From: Nocardioides sp. SYSU D00065
GTDB lineage: Bacteria > Actinomycetota > Actinomycetes > Propionibacteriales > Nocardioidaceae
Length of the DNA: 64,000 nt
Assembly: GCF_017916425.1 (NCBI RefSeq)
Contig: NZ_JAFMSX010000005.1
Location: 186,001-250,000, forward strand
Direction: 5' to 3'
Shown: piece by piece, positions 1 to 7,642 of the stretch
How positions within the stretch are numbered: the stretch's first letter is position 1
How the letters are laid out: the number at the start of each line of letters is the position of its first letter
Notes under the pieces: model-generated
The model's input: only the letters and a program-made list of their open reading frames with translations
What the model was told of the DNA's origin: nothing
The model's database searches: none
Made by a program: the position numbers and the translations under genes

Positions 1-1084
1 CATCGAAGGTGCGCTCGGGGTACTTCGCGGCGAACGCGTCGAGGCCGACCGGGTGCATCATCGCCGCGGTGATGGCCACGACGTCCTCGCGCCGCTCGCC
101 CAGGTCGACGATCGCCTCGGAGAAGTGGTCGGTCCAGATCTTGCCCTTCGGCTTCTCCGCGCCGGTCTGCACGTCGAAGGGGCCGGGCGCGTGGAACTGG
201 TCGGCCTCGTGGCGCAGCGCCGGGTCGTAGCCCTGTCCCTTGCGGGTGATGGCGTGGACGATGACGGGACCGTTGAAGCGCTTGGCGTTGGTCAGCGCCT
301 GCTCCATCGCGGCGCGGTCGTGCCCGTCGACGGGGCCGACGTACTTGAGGCCGAGGTCCTCGAACAGGCCCTGGGGCGCGATGGCGTCCTTCATGCCCTT
401 CTTGACCGCGTGCAGCGCGTCGTAGGCGGCGTGGCCGACCCCGGGCACGGCGTTGAGACGCTTCTTGACGAGATCGAGCACCTGCTCGTAGCGCGGGTTC
501 GTGCGCAGCGAGGTCAGCGCGGTAGCCAGGCCGCCGATGGTGGGGGTGTAGGAGCGCTCGTTGTCGTTGACGACGATGACCAGCCGGCTGTTCTTGGCGA
601 TCGCGATGTTGTTGAGGGCCTCCCAGGCCATGCCGCCGGTGAGGGCACCGTCACCGATGACGGCGACGACGTGGCGGTCCTCGCCGCGGATCGCGTAGGC
701 CTTCGCGAGGCCGTCGGCGTACGACAGCGACGTCGAGGCGTGCGAGTTCTCCACGATGTCGTGCTCGGACTCGGCCTGGCTGGGGTAGCCGCTGACGCCA
801 CCCTCCTTGCGCAGCGTGCCGAACGCGGCGTGGCGGCCGGTGACGAGCTTGTGCACGTAGGACTGGTGGCCGGTGTCGAAGACGACGCGGTCGCGCGGGG
901 AGTCGAAGACCCGGTGGATCGCCAGGGTCAGCTCGACGACTCCGAGGTTGGGACCGAGGTGCCCCGAGTTGGTCGCGACCGTGCGGATCATCACGTCGCG
1001 GATCTCGACCGCGAGCTCGTCGAGCTGCTCCGCCGAGAGTCCACGGAGGTCGCGCGGCGACGCGATCGAGTCGAGGAGTGCCAT
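1..1084 (-). CDS. dxs: 1-deoxy-D-xylulose-5-phosphate synthase, N-terminal part
   Basis: DXS condenses pyruvate with glyceraldehyde 3-phosphate using thiamine diphosphate and feeds the cytosolic MEP isoprenoid pathway. Only the first 361 codons lie in the window; the C-terminal transketolase-like part is cut off at base 1. The visible protein has GHLGPNLG at residues 41-48, [11 protein letters not shown] near 69 and the ThDP/Mg motif GDGALTGG at 144-151, all typical of DXS. The ATG at 1082-1084 lies 8 nt after a TAGACT element, in the 16-nt gap behind the lactonase-like gene that precedes it on this strand. It therefore probably has its own leaderless promoter. Confidence 0.96.
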   Translation of the reverse strand, partial: MALLDSIASPRDLRGLSAEQLDELAVEIRDVMIRTVATNSGHLGPNLGVVELTLAIHRVFDSPRDRVVFDTGHQSYVHKLVTGRHAAFGTLRKEGGVSGYPSQAESEHDIVENSHASTSLSYADGLAKAYAIRGEDRHVVAVIGDGALTGGMAWEALNNIAIAKNSRLVIVVNDNERSYTPTIGGLATALTSLRTNPRYEQVLDLVKKRLNAVPGVGHAAYDALHAVKKGMKDAIAPQGLFEDLGLKYVGPVDGHDRAAMEQALTNAKRFNGPVIVHAITRKGQGYDPALRHEADQFHAPGPFDVQTGAEKPKGKIWTDHFSEAIVDLGERREDVVAITAAMMHPVGLDAFAAKYPERTFD

Positions 1085-1092
1085 GTCGGCCG

Positions 1093-1098
1093 AGTCTA
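1093..1098 (-). promoter_or_regulatory. -10 element (TAGACT) of dxs
   Basis: On the minus strand TAGACT is followed by 8 nt and then the ATG of dxs. There is no room for a ribosome binding site, so a leaderless mRNA is inferred. Confidence 0.5.
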
Positions 1099-1100
1099 TT

Positions 1101-2027
1101 TCATGCCAGGTCGTGGACGGCCACCGACGGCTCGTGGAGACTCCCCATCCAGACCCTGCCGCGGTGCTCGCGGACGCCGGTGACCATGTGGAACCCGGGC
1201 TCGTCGAGGGCGATGTCGTGGACGAGCCGCCCGTCGTCGGCGTAGGCCTGGACCCGGATCGTCCGCGCCGGCGCGGGTTGCAGCCCCTCGGGGATCTTGG
1301 TGATCGCCCGGCGCAGCACCATCGGGGCGGCGCCGAGCCGCTCGACCAGGCCGTCGATCGGGCTGGCGATGGTGACCCAGACGAGCCCGTCGCTGCCGCG
1401 GCTGATGTTGTCGGGGTAGCCCGGCAGGTCGGCGGCGAGGTGGTCGCGCTCGCCGGCTCGCGGCCCGGTCAGCCACAGGCGTACGACGGTGCGCCCGCGC
1501 GTCTCGGCCACGCTCACGTAGGACTCGTCGGTGGCGAGGGCGACCCCGTTGGCGAAGGCGAGTCCGGTGAGGACGACGGTGACGGCGCCGTCCGGGTCGC
1601 GGCGCAGCAGGCGGCCGGTGCGGGTGTCCTGGACGAAGTCGTCCTTCCACCGCTCGATGCCGAAGCGGAGCGAGGAATCGCTGAACCAGATGGTGCCGTC
1701 GGCCGCGACGGCCGCGTTGTTGCAGAACGCCATGGGCCGGCCCTCGACCCGGTCCAGAAGCACCTCGACCGCTCCGGAGCCGGGGTCCACCCGCAGCAGG
1801 CCGCGGTGGGCGTCGCACACGAGCAAGGCGCCGTCGGGGAGCAGCTCGATGCCCAGCGGCCGGCCGCCGGTGTCCGCGACGCGTCGGGTGCTGCCGCTCG
1901 GGGGGTCCAGCGCCCACAGCGCGCCGTCCTCGGTGCCGGTGTACACGGTGCCGTCCGGGCCGACGAGCACGTCCTCCGCGCCCATGGCCGGGACGGGATG
2001 CACGGTGAAGGTGGGGCGCTGACTCAT
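1101..2027 (-). CDS. SMP-30/gluconolactonase/strictosidine synthase-like beta-propeller protein
   Basis: This 308-residue protein has the six-bladed beta-propeller layout of the SMP-30/strictosidine-synthase-like family. Members are Ca2+-dependent lactonases or esterases. Diagnostic stretches are [17 protein letters not shown] near residue 105, [14 protein letters not shown] near 150 and [17 protein letters not shown] near 200; the last is the family hallmark. No signal peptide is visible, so it should be cytosolic. Its ATG overlaps the stop of the upstream NUDIX gene (ATGA, 2024-2027), so the two are translationally coupled and form one operon. The true substrate cannot be read from the sequence. 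Confidence 0.85.
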   Translation of the reverse strand: MSQRPTFTVHPVPAMGAEDVLVGPDGTVYTGTEDGALWALDPPSGSTRRVADTGGRPLGIELLPDGALLVCDAHRGLLRVDPGSGAVEVLLDRVEGRPMAFCNNAAVAADGTIWFSDSSLRFGIERWKDDFVQDTRTGRLLRRDPDGAVTVVLTGLAFANGVALATDESYVSVAETRGRTVVRLWLTGPRAGERDHLAADLPGYPDNISRGSDGLVWVTIASPIDGLVERLGAAPMVLRRAITKIPEGLQPAPARTIRVQAYADDGRLVHDIALDEPGFHMVTGVREHRGRVWMGSLHEPSVAVHDLA

Positions 2028-3304
2028 GGCGCCATGCTGGCGTAGAGGTCACTGTCGAGGAAGGCCGGGACGATGTCCGTGGCGGCCGCGGTGAGGTCGA
2101 GGCCTCGCGCCACCGCGGGATCCACGAAGACGATCTGGCGGCCCTCGCGGCAGTCGATGTCGGCGTCCGTGAGGTCGGTGGCCGCGACGAAGACCTGCAT
2201 GGCGTCCCAGGTGCCGTAGGCCTGGCGGTGGTCGACGACGAACTCCCTGAACAGGTCGAGCCCACCGGCCGGCAGCCGCACGCCGGTCTCCTCCTCGAGC
2301 TCGCGGTACGCGGCCGCCTCGAAGTCCTCGCCGGGGTCGACGTGGCCGCCGGCCAGCCCCCACTTCTCCGGGTCGATCCTCGGGTGCTCGTCGCGCTCCT
2401 GCAGCAGGATCCAGCCCCGGGCATCGACGAGGAGCACGCCCGCGAAGCGTCTGGGCTCCGAGACCGGGACGTAGGGGTGGTCCGCGACCCATGCCGACAG
2501 CGCGGGCGCGACCAGCGCGGTCGATGGGACGAGGTCGAGCCCGGCCAGCGAGTCGGGGTCGACGAAGACCATCTGCCGACCCTCGTGGCACTCCACGTCG
2601 CGGCTGCTGAGCGTCGTGCGTGCGACGAAGGCGTGGAACTGGAAGGTGCCGCGGTCGTCGGTGACGAGCTCGAAGCGGCCGAGGTCGGCGAGGTCGTCCA
2701 CTGCGAGGGCGACGCCGGTCTCCTCGGCCAGCTCGCGCACGGCCCCGGCCGCCGGCGCCTCGCCCTCCTCGAGCCCGCCGCCGGGGAAGCACCACATGTC
2801 CGGCCACACGGGGGCGTGCTCGTCGCGTTCCTGCATCAGCACCCGTCCTCGTGGGTCGACCAGCGTGACCTGTACGAAGTCTGTGCGCACGGCTCGCGCC
2901 TGCCACGCGCGCACCCGGTCGAGGGTCAGCGCCGTGGCCTGGTGCAGGTCGCGGCCGCCGAGGTCCGACGGGTCGACGAACCGCATCTGACGCCCCTCGC
3001 CGCAGACCACGTCCTGATCGGTGATCGCCAGCCGGACCGCGAAGAGCTCGAACTCGTCGTCCTCGCCGCAGGACCGGCTCCGGAAGCGTCGTACGCCGAG
3101 CGACTCCAGGCGCTCCGGCTCGACCGCGAGCCCGGTCTCCCCCTGCAGCTCACGCACGGCGGCAGCGAGGAAGTCCTCCCCGGGCTCGAGGTCGCCGCCG
3201 GGGTAGCCCCAGCGCTCCGGATCGTGGAGCGCACGCTCGTCGCGCTCCTGCAGGAGCAGCCGGCCGTGGGCGTCGACGACCGCGACGGCGGCGAAACGGT
3301 GCAT
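2024..3304 (-). CDS. Protein with three tandem NUDIX hydrolase domains
   Basis: This 426-residue protein consists of three consecutive NUDIX modules of about 140 residues each. NUDIX boxes (GX5EX7REUXEEXGU) lie near residues 37-59, 176-198 and 320-342. The second and third are perfect (RELAEETGV, RELEEETGV). In the first the REXXEE core reads RELQGE, so one metal-ligand glutamate is lost. Each module also repeats an EGRQ(M/I)xFVDP stretch (about 103, 241 and 387), which points to internal triplication. Family members hydrolyse nucleoside diphosphates linked to another moiety; the substrate here is unknown. The ATG follows TAAGGT by 6 nt (leaderless). The stop overlaps the start of the lactonase-like gene. 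Confidence 0.9.
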   Translation of the reverse strand: MHRFAAVAVVDAHGRLLLQERDERALHDPERWGYPGGDLEPGEDFLAAAVRELQGETGLAVEPERLESLGVRRFRSRSCGEDDEFELFAVRLAITDQDVVCGEGRQMRFVDPSDLGGRDLHQATALTLDRVRAWQARAVRTDFVQVTLVDPRGRVLMQERDEHAPVWPDMWCFPGGGLEEGEAPAAGAVRELAEETGVALAVDDLADLGRFELVTDDRGTFQFHAFVARTTLSSRDVECHEGRQMVFVDPDSLAGLDLVPSTALVAPALSAWVADHPYVPVSEPRRFAGVLLVDARGWILLQERDEHPRIDPEKWGLAGGHVDPGEDFEAAAYRELEEETGVRLPAGGLDLFREFVVDHRQAYGTWDAMQVFVAATDLTDADIDCREGRQIVFVDPAVARGLDLTAAATDIVPAFLDSDLYASMAP

Positions 3305-3310
3305 CGCCCG

Positions 3311-3316
3311 ACCTTA
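3311..3316 (-). promoter_or_regulatory. -10 element (TAAGGT) of the triple-NUDIX gene
   Basis: TAAGGT lies 6 nt before the ATG at 3302-3304 on the minus strand, in the leaderless arrangement. It sits in the short gap after the preceding gene. Confidence 0.5.
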
Positions 3317-3324
3317 GCCAGCGC

Positions 3325-3741
3325 TCACATCCGGACCCGGTAGCGACGCCCCCGCAGCGCGTCCTCGACGAGCCCGACCTCGCGACGCACGGCGAGCAGG
3401 CGTGCGTCCTCCAGCCGGAAGGTCTGGACGGCTGCCTCGACGACCGCCTCGTTGGCGACGTCCTTGAGGTCGCCGCGGATCTCGCTCAGGCCCCGACGGG
3501 TGGCCAGCTGCTGGGCCTCGACGTGCAGCACCGCGAACCGGGCCAGCACCACGACGTGCCGGCGCAGTCCCGAGAACCGGCGGTAGTCCGGCGGACACAG
3601 GTCGAGCAGCCAGTTGGCGGCCGTCACCTCCCAGTCCGGCGCGTCCGGCGGCCGCACCTGGCGCGGCCACCCGGGAGGAGCGACGCCGCGATGCCCGGGA
3701 GGCGGCGTGGGCCGCTGCCGGGGCGGAGGAGGACCGAACAC
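3325..3741 (-). CDS. Hypothetical protein under apparent LexA control
   Basis: I do not recognise this 138-residue protein. It begins with a Pro/Arg-rich, probably disordered segment of about 35 residues. A mostly helical body rich in Arg, Leu and Val follows (residues 36-138), with two cysteine-free amphipathic stretches. There is no signal peptide or membrane segment. The start is the GTG at 3739-3741, 6 nt after a TAACCT element. Immediately upstream is a perfect actinobacterial SOS box that overlaps the promoter, so the gene is probably induced by DNA damage. It is followed by the triple-NUDIX gene, which has its own promoter. The function is unknown; the SOS box suggests a role in DNA repair or cell-cycle arrest. 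Confidence 0.8.
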   Translation of the reverse strand: MFGPPPPRQRPTPPPGHRGVAPPGWPRQVRPPDAPDWEVTAANWLLDLCPPDYRRFSGLRRHVVVLARFAVLHVEAQQLATRRGLSEIRGDLKDVANEAVVEAAVQTFRLEDARLLAVRREVGLVEDALRGRRYRVRM

Positions 3742-3747
3742 GTCCCC

Positions 3748-3753
3748 AGGTTA
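3748..3753 (-). promoter_or_regulatory. -10 element (TAACCT) of the SOS-box gene
   Basis: TAACCT on the minus strand is followed by 6 nt and the GTG start at 3741. It abuts the SOS box, so LexA bound there would block RNA polymerase. Confidence 0.55.
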
Positions 3754-3770
3754 TCGAACACCCGTTCGAT
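3753..3770. promoter_or_regulatory. LexA-binding SOS box
   Basis: The site reads ATCGAAC-ACCC-GTTCGAT, a perfect inverted repeat with a 4-nt spacer. It contains the Gram-positive/actinobacterial SOS consensus CGAAC-N4-GTTCG without mismatch. It overlaps the -10 region of the gene starting at 3741. No other copy of the consensus was noticed in the window, including ahead of dinB. Confidence 0.85.
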
Positions 3771-3832
3771 AGTGACGCCGCAGCCCAGTGCCCCAGCCCA
3801 GTGCCGCAGCCCCGCGCCGCAGCCCGGCGCCC

Positions 3833-4237
3833 TCAGCCCGCCAGGAACGACCAGCGCACCTCGCGCCGGGCGTTGTCGACGTTGAGGTCCACCAGGCAGA
3901 TGCTCTGCCAGGTGCCGAGCGCCAGGCGGCCGCCCAGGACCGGGACGGTGCAGTGGGGAGGCACGATCGCCGGCATCACGTGCGAGCGGCCGTGGCCGGG
4001 AGACCCGTGGCGGTGCCGCCACCGGTCGTCGGCCGGCAGCAGGTCCCCCAGTGCGGCCAGCAGGTCGTCGTCGGAGCCGGAGCCGGTCTCGATGATCGCC
4101 AGGCCGGCGGTGGCGTGCGGCACGAAGACCTGCAGCAAGCCGTCGCCGCGCCCGGCCACGATCGCGGCGGCGTCGTCGGTCAGGTCGAGCACGACCTCCT
4201 CGCCGCCGGTGCGGTAGGTGCGGGTCTCACTGTGCAT
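3833..4237 (-). CDS. YjbQ/UPF0047 family protein (secondary thiamine-phosphate synthase)
   Basis: This 134-residue protein belongs to the YjbQ (UPF0047) family. Some members show weak thiamine-phosphate synthase activity; the physiological role is unsettled. Family signatures are HATAGLAIIETG near residue 41, the histidine-rich HGSPGHGRSHVMPAIV near 74 and LGTWQSICLVDLN near 106. The start was set at the ATG 4235-4237 because a strong GGAGG lies 8 nt upstream. An in-frame GTG 12 codons earlier lacks such a site. A gene for a thiamine-binding-type protein lies about 0.8 kb upstream on the same strand. Confidence 0.88.
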   Translation of the reverse strand: MHSETRTYRTGGEEVVLDLTDDAAAIVAGRGDGLLQVFVPHATAGLAIIETGSGSDDDLLAALGDLLPADDRWRHRHGSPGHGRSHVMPAIVPPHCTVPVLGGRLALGTWQSICLVDLNVDNARREVRWSFLAG

Positions 4238-4360
4238 GGCGCAGGCCTCCTCGATCCGCTCCGCCGCCGTCACCCGGACCGCCGCCTGGGCGCCACGGGC
4301 ACGGCAGGCGGACTCCTGGAGCGGAGTCTACGGGCGCGGCGGCTCGCGAACGTGTCGGAG

Positions 4361-4984
4361 TCACGCCAGCACCAGTCCCAGGACCACGTGTCCTGCTACC
4401 CCCGCGATGAACGCCGGGACCAGCCAGCGCGCGAGCGCGGGGTACTGGCGTCGATGCCGACCGAGGCCGAGCGCCAGGGCGAGGCCGATGGCGCCGAAGA
4501 ACCACGCGGTGGCGGTGTAGCCGAGCTCGAAGTGGTAGAGGACCACGGCCTCGCTCGCGTACGCCGCGACCAGGAGGGCGGCTCCCACGCCGGCGGGAGC
4601 CGCGCGCCGCCATGCGTGGCCTGCGGCTCCGAAGATCGGGCCACCCACCACCGCGCACACCGTCCACACCACGACGTAGGTCATCGAGACGCCGAAGCCG
4701 CGCAGGTCCGCGGTGACGTAGTAGGCGACGACCTGCATCATCGTCGCAGCCACCCCCACCACCACCGCGATGGAGAGTCGCGACTGGAGCGCTCCTGCGA
4801 CGAAGGCGGTGGTGAGCCACGGGCTCGCGGCGTTGACCAGTGCCAGCCAGGGGTAGTCGAGGTACTTCTGCAGGAGTGAGGTGAGAACGCCCACGGCGAT
4901 ACCGAGTGCGACGGCGAGGAACATCCTGCTGAGTCGCGGTTGCTGCTGCGTAGCGGGCTCTTCGAGACTGGAGGTCGGGTGCAC
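4361..4984 (-). CDS. Polytopic membrane protein, DUF6518-like
   Basis: This 207-residue integral membrane protein has about six hydrophobic helices starting near residue 22 and ending at the C-terminus, with short charged loops. It resembles the actinobacterial DUF6518 group, but I make that assignment from memory of the general pattern and not from a diagnostic motif. No function is known. The GTG start at 4982-4984 lies 6 nt after a TAGCCT -10 element, so translation is probably leaderless. It is separated from the YjbQ gene downstream by about 120 nt with no obvious feature. Confidence 0.75.
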   Translation of the reverse strand: MHPTSSLEEPATQQQPRLSRMFLAVALGIAVGVLTSLLQKYLDYPWLALVNAASPWLTTAFVAGALQSRLSIAVVVGVAATMMQVVAYYVTADLRGFGVSMTYVVVWTVCAVVGGPIFGAAGHAWRRAAPAGVGAALLVAAYASEAVVLYHFELGYTATAWFFGAIGLALALGLGRHRRQYPALARWLVPAFIAGVAGHVVLGLVLA

Positions 4985-4990
4985 GAGCGA

Positions 4991-4996
4991 AGGCTA
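4991..4996 (-). promoter_or_regulatory. -10 element (TAGCCT) of the DUF6518-like gene
   Basis: TAGCCT precedes the GTG start at 4984 by 6 nt on the minus strand, giving a leaderless arrangement. Confidence 0.5.
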
Positions 4997-5039
4997 GTGT
5001 CCGTGCGCACTCCCGCGGTCCGCGACCGCGTTCACGGAC

Positions 5040-5357
5040 CTAGTCAGACTGCCCGTCGTCGGTGAGCGCGGCCTCGAGTCGGCTGACCTTCGCGTCGATC
5101 TCGCCCTCGAACCCCGGCCGGATGTCGGCCTTCAGCACCAACGACACCCTGGACCCGTACGGCGCGACCGCCTCCGTCGCGCGCTTCACGACGTCGAAGA
5201 CCGAGTCCCAGTCCCCCTCGACCGTCGTGAACATCGCGTCGGTCCGGTTCGGCAACCCCGACTCGCGCACGACCCGCACCGCCGCCGCGACAGCGTCGGC
5301 CACGGAGGCGTCCTCCCGCCCTGTCCCGCTGGGTGCGACCGAGAACGCTACGAGCAT
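5040..5357 (-). CDS. MTH1187/YkoF-like thiamine-binding protein (DUF77)
   Basis: This 105-residue single-domain protein matches the MTH1187/YkoF (DUF77) ferredoxin-like fold. The core stretches are LVAFSVAPSGTG at the N-terminus, FTTVEGDWDSVFDVVKRATE in the middle and SRVSLVLKADIRPG before the last helix. Family members bind thiamine or related pyrimidines in the cytosol, often as multimers. The ATG at 5355-5357 was chosen because AAGGAG lies 6 nt upstream (5364-5369). An earlier in-frame ATG at 5387 has no good site. The gene is divergent from the alpha/beta hydrolase. Confidence 0.88.
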   Translation of the reverse strand: MLVAFSVAPSGTGREDASVADAVAAAVRVVRESGLPNRTDAMFTTVEGDWDSVFDVVKRATEAVAPYGSRVSLVLKADIRPGFEGEIDAKVSRLEAALTDDGQSD

Positions 5358-5363
5358 CGGAAA

Positions 5364-5369
5364 CTCCTT
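5364..5369 (-). promoter_or_regulatory. Ribosome binding site deciding the DUF77 start
   Basis: A perfect AAGGAG lies 6 nt upstream of the ATG at 5357. It fixes the start codon 10 codons inside the longest open frame. Confidence 0.7.
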
Positions 5370-5472
5370 CGGTGGAAGTGACGTCATGTTCCTGAGCGAC
5401 CATCAGCCCTCGCTGCGCATCGGCGGCAGCCAGGAGGAGACGAGCACGTGGCCACGCTAGGGCACGGGTGTG

Positions 5473-5490
5473 ACCACCCGCCGGGGTGGT
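5473..5490. promoter_or_regulatory. Inverted repeat between divergent DUF77 and hydrolase genes
   Basis: ACCACCC and GGGTGGT are separated by 4 nt, roughly midway between the divergent starts at 5357 and 5576. It could be an operator for the hydrolase. The regulator is not identifiable. Confidence 0.35.
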
Positions 5491-5575
5491 ACGACCCATC
5501 CGCGCGCGTGCCTACGTTCGAAGTACCCGCGAACGGCCCGTCGGCGAGGGCCCCCAACGAAGGAACGGACACCAC

Positions 5576-6412
5576 GTGCCTGACATCACCGCCAGCTCCG
5601 GACTGCTGAGCAGGACCAAGGTCCACGTCGAGGACTCCGGCGGGCCCGGCCGGCCGGTCGTGCTGATCCACGGCTGGCCGCTCTCGGCCGAGTCCTGGAA
5701 CGAGCAGGTCCGCCCGCTGCACGCCGCGGGCTACCGCGTGGTCGCCTACGACCGCCGCGGGTTCGGCCGCAGCGACAAGCCGGCCAAGGGCTACGACTAC
5801 GACACCCTCGCCGACGACCTCGACGGCGTCCTCTCCGAGCTCGACCTCACCGACGTCACGCTCGTCGGCTTCTCGATGGGCGGCGGCGAGGTGGCTCGCT
5901 ACGTCGCCCGGCACGGCGAGGACCGCATCCGCTCCGTCGTGTTCGCCGCCGCCGTCCCGCCGTACCTCCTGAAGACCGACGACAACCCGGAGGGGCCCCT
6001 CACGAAGGAGGCGGCCGCCGAGATGACGGCCGCGCTGGAAGCGGACCGCATCGCGTTCTTCGACGACTTCATGCGCGACTTCTTCTCGGCGAACGGTGTC
6101 CTCAAGGTCAGCGAGGAGCAGCGGCAGGAGGCGTTGGCGCTGTGCCACCAGAGCGACCAGAAGGCGGCCCTGGCCTGCATGGCCGCCTTCGGCACCACCG
6201 ACTTCCGCGAGGACCTCGGCAAGGTCACCGTGCCCACGCTGGTCATCCACGGCGACAGCGACGCGACCGTTCCCGTGGAGGGCTCCGGTCGGCGCACGCA
6301 CGAGGCGATCGCCTCCTCCGACCTGGTGATCGTCGAGGACGCCCCGCACGGCTTCAACGTGAGCCATGCGGCTGAGTTCAACCGGACGCTCCTGCACTTC
6401 CTCGAGCGCTGA
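5576..6412 (+). CDS. Alpha/beta hydrolase, non-heme chloroperoxidase-like
   Basis: This 278-residue alpha/beta-fold hydrolase resembles the cofactor-free chloroperoxidase/arylesterase group. It shows the oxyanion-hole motif LIHGWPLS, the nucleophile elbow GFSMGGGE, the acid in IHGDSDATVP and the histidine in DAPHGFN. The catalytic triad is therefore complete. There is no signal peptide. The start is taken as the GTG at 5576, which follows an AAGGAA-like site by about 9 nt; an in-frame upstream ATG at 5486 would add a basic leader unlike the family. It converges with the DUF3105 gene, leaving 18 nt between the stops. Confidence 0.88.
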   Translation: MPDITASSGLLSRTKVHVEDSGGPGRPVVLIHGWPLSAESWNEQVRPLHAAGYRVVAYDRRGFGRSDKPAKGYDYDTLADDLDGVLSELDLTDVTLVGFSMGGGEVARYVARHGEDRIRSVVFAAAVPPYLLKTDDNPEGPLTKEAAAEMTAALEADRIAFFDDFMRDFFSANGVLKVSEEQRQEALALCHQSDQKAALACMAAFGTTDFREDLGKVTVPTLVIHGDSDATVPVEGSGRRTHEAIASSDLVIVEDAPHGFNVSHAAEFNRTLLHFLER

Positions 6413-6430
6413 GCCCGGTGGCGGAGCGGC

Positions 6431-7102
6431 TCAGGCGTCGACGCCCTCCCCCGGCACGCGGCCCTGCGGGTCGGGCGTCCCGCCGTGGCACGTGACGCCC
6501 AGCTCGGGGGCGGTGTGGCCGTCGCCGTACTCCTCCAGGAACAACCCCAGACGGGCGTCGTGCGCGCCGTCGAGCTGCAGCTGGGCACCCCAGACGGTGA
6601 CCACCACCGGCGAGGGCAGCCCCTCGCGGGGCGACAGGATGCCGTTGTCGGGCAGCTGGGCTGCCAGCTCCTCCACGTCGTCTGCCGACAGGTCCGGGTC
6701 GTGGGTGATCCACACTGTGCCGTGCTCGAGGTCGTGCACGGCGTTCTCCTCGCGCACGGGCTCGTCGTAGACCCCGCACGCCAGCCAGACCGGCGCATGG
6801 GCACCGCCCGCGGGCGGGTCCTGCGGGTAGGTGACGTCGCCGTCGGTGTGCAGCCGGTCGGTGATCTCCCAAGTCTCGACCAGGCTCAGGTCGAGCGCCC
6901 TCTGCACCTGCTCCTCGCCGCGCAGCGCCCGGTCGACGAGCGGCGCCGCGAGAGCGGCACCGAGGACGAGCATCGCTGCGCCTGTCGCGAGCAGGAGCGG
7001 GAGCCGGCTCGGGCGCGGCGGCTCCTCTGGGTATGCCGGGGCGGGTCTCGTCGCCGGGTCGGCAGGCGCTCGATCGGGCGCGGGGATCACCGTGTCGTCC
7101 AC
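6431..7102 (-). CDS. DUF3105 family membrane-anchored protein
   Basis: This 223-residue protein has a proline-rich cytoplasmic N-terminus, one transmembrane helix near residues 33-56 and an extracytoplasmic DUF3105 domain. Recognisable family stretches are PPAGGAHAPVWLACGVYDEP near residue 97 and ENAVHDLEHGTVWITHDP near 120. The histidines and the two domain cysteines are kept, but no activity has been assigned to the family. The GTG start at 7100-7102 follows TAGCCT by 6 nt (leaderless). The gene lies just downstream of the ECF sigma gene on the same strand, 9 nt after its stop. Confidence 0.87.
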   Translation of the reverse strand: MDDTVIPAPDRAPADPATRPAPAYPEEPPRPSRLPLLLATGAAMLVLGAALAAPLVDRALRGEEQVQRALDLSLVETWEITDRLHTDGDVTYPQDPPAGGAHAPVWLACGVYDEPVREENAVHDLEHGTVWITHDPDLSADDVEELAAQLPDNGILSPREGLPSPVVVTVWGAQLQLDGAHDARLGLFLEEYGDGHTAPELGVTCHGGTPDPQGRVPGEGVDA

Positions 7103-7108
7103 CGCGTC

Positions 7109-7114
7109 AGGCTA
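7109..7114 (-). promoter_or_regulatory. -10 element (TAGCCT) of the DUF3105 gene
   Basis: TAGCCT is 6 nt before the GTG at 7102 and overlaps the end of the sigma-factor gene. The DUF3105 gene may therefore be transcribed independently of that gene. Confidence 0.5.
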
Positions 7115-7642
7115 CTGGCGAGCGGCACGCCCGCTTGCCGCAGCCGGTGCCTGTAACGACGAACCGGTATCGCCGAGCAGCAGGCGCAGCCGGGCCAGCC
7201 CGGCGTGCGTCTGGGACTTCACCGTGCCGACGGAGCAACCCATGGCGGCAGCGACCTCCCGCTCCGGTCGACCCTCGACGTGGCGGAGCACCACGGCCGC
7301 CCGCTGTCGGGGAGGCAGGCGTGCGAGAGCTTGGAGGAGTACCACCCGGTCAGCGACCGACGGATCCTCGACGCTCCTCTCCAACGAGTGGTCCACCGGG
7401 TCGGTGGCGAGCTCGCGCCAGCGGCGCCGCCTCCATCGAGTGACGTTCTCCCGCACCAGCACCGTACGGACGTAGGGCTCCGGGTCACCGCTGATGCGGT
7501 GCCAGACGGGGACGCAGCGCGCGAGTGCGGTCTGCAGGAGATCCTCGGCGTCGGCGCGGTGCCCAGTGAGGAGGTACGACGTCCGCAGCAGAGCCCCGTA
7601 GCGGGCTGCGACGAAGTCCTCGAAGTCGTCACGGGCGGGCAC
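7112..7642 (-). CDS. ECF-type RNA polymerase sigma factor, SigE family
   Basis: This 176-residue extracytoplasmic-function sigma factor belongs to the actinobacterial SigE/SigM-like group. Sigma region 2 spans about residues 8-75, with LLRTSYLLTGHRADAEDLLQ. Region 4 spans about 105-155, with the helix-turn-helix in GRPEREVAAAMGCSVGTVKS. The GTG at 7640-7642 follows a GGAGG by 4 nt. Its start lies inside the last codons of the preceding membrane-protein gene (14-nt overlap), so the two are coupled. The coupled partner, not a typical anti-sigma gene, probably senses the signal. Confidence 0.9.
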   Translation of the reverse strand: MPARDDFEDFVAARYGALLRTSYLLTGHRADAEDLLQTALARCVPVWHRISGDPEPYVRTVLVRENVTRWRRRRWRELATDPVDHSLERSVEDPSVADRVVLLQALARLPPRQRAAVVLRHVEGRPEREVAAAMGCSVGTVKSQTHAGLARLRLLLGDTGSSLQAPAAASGRAARQ

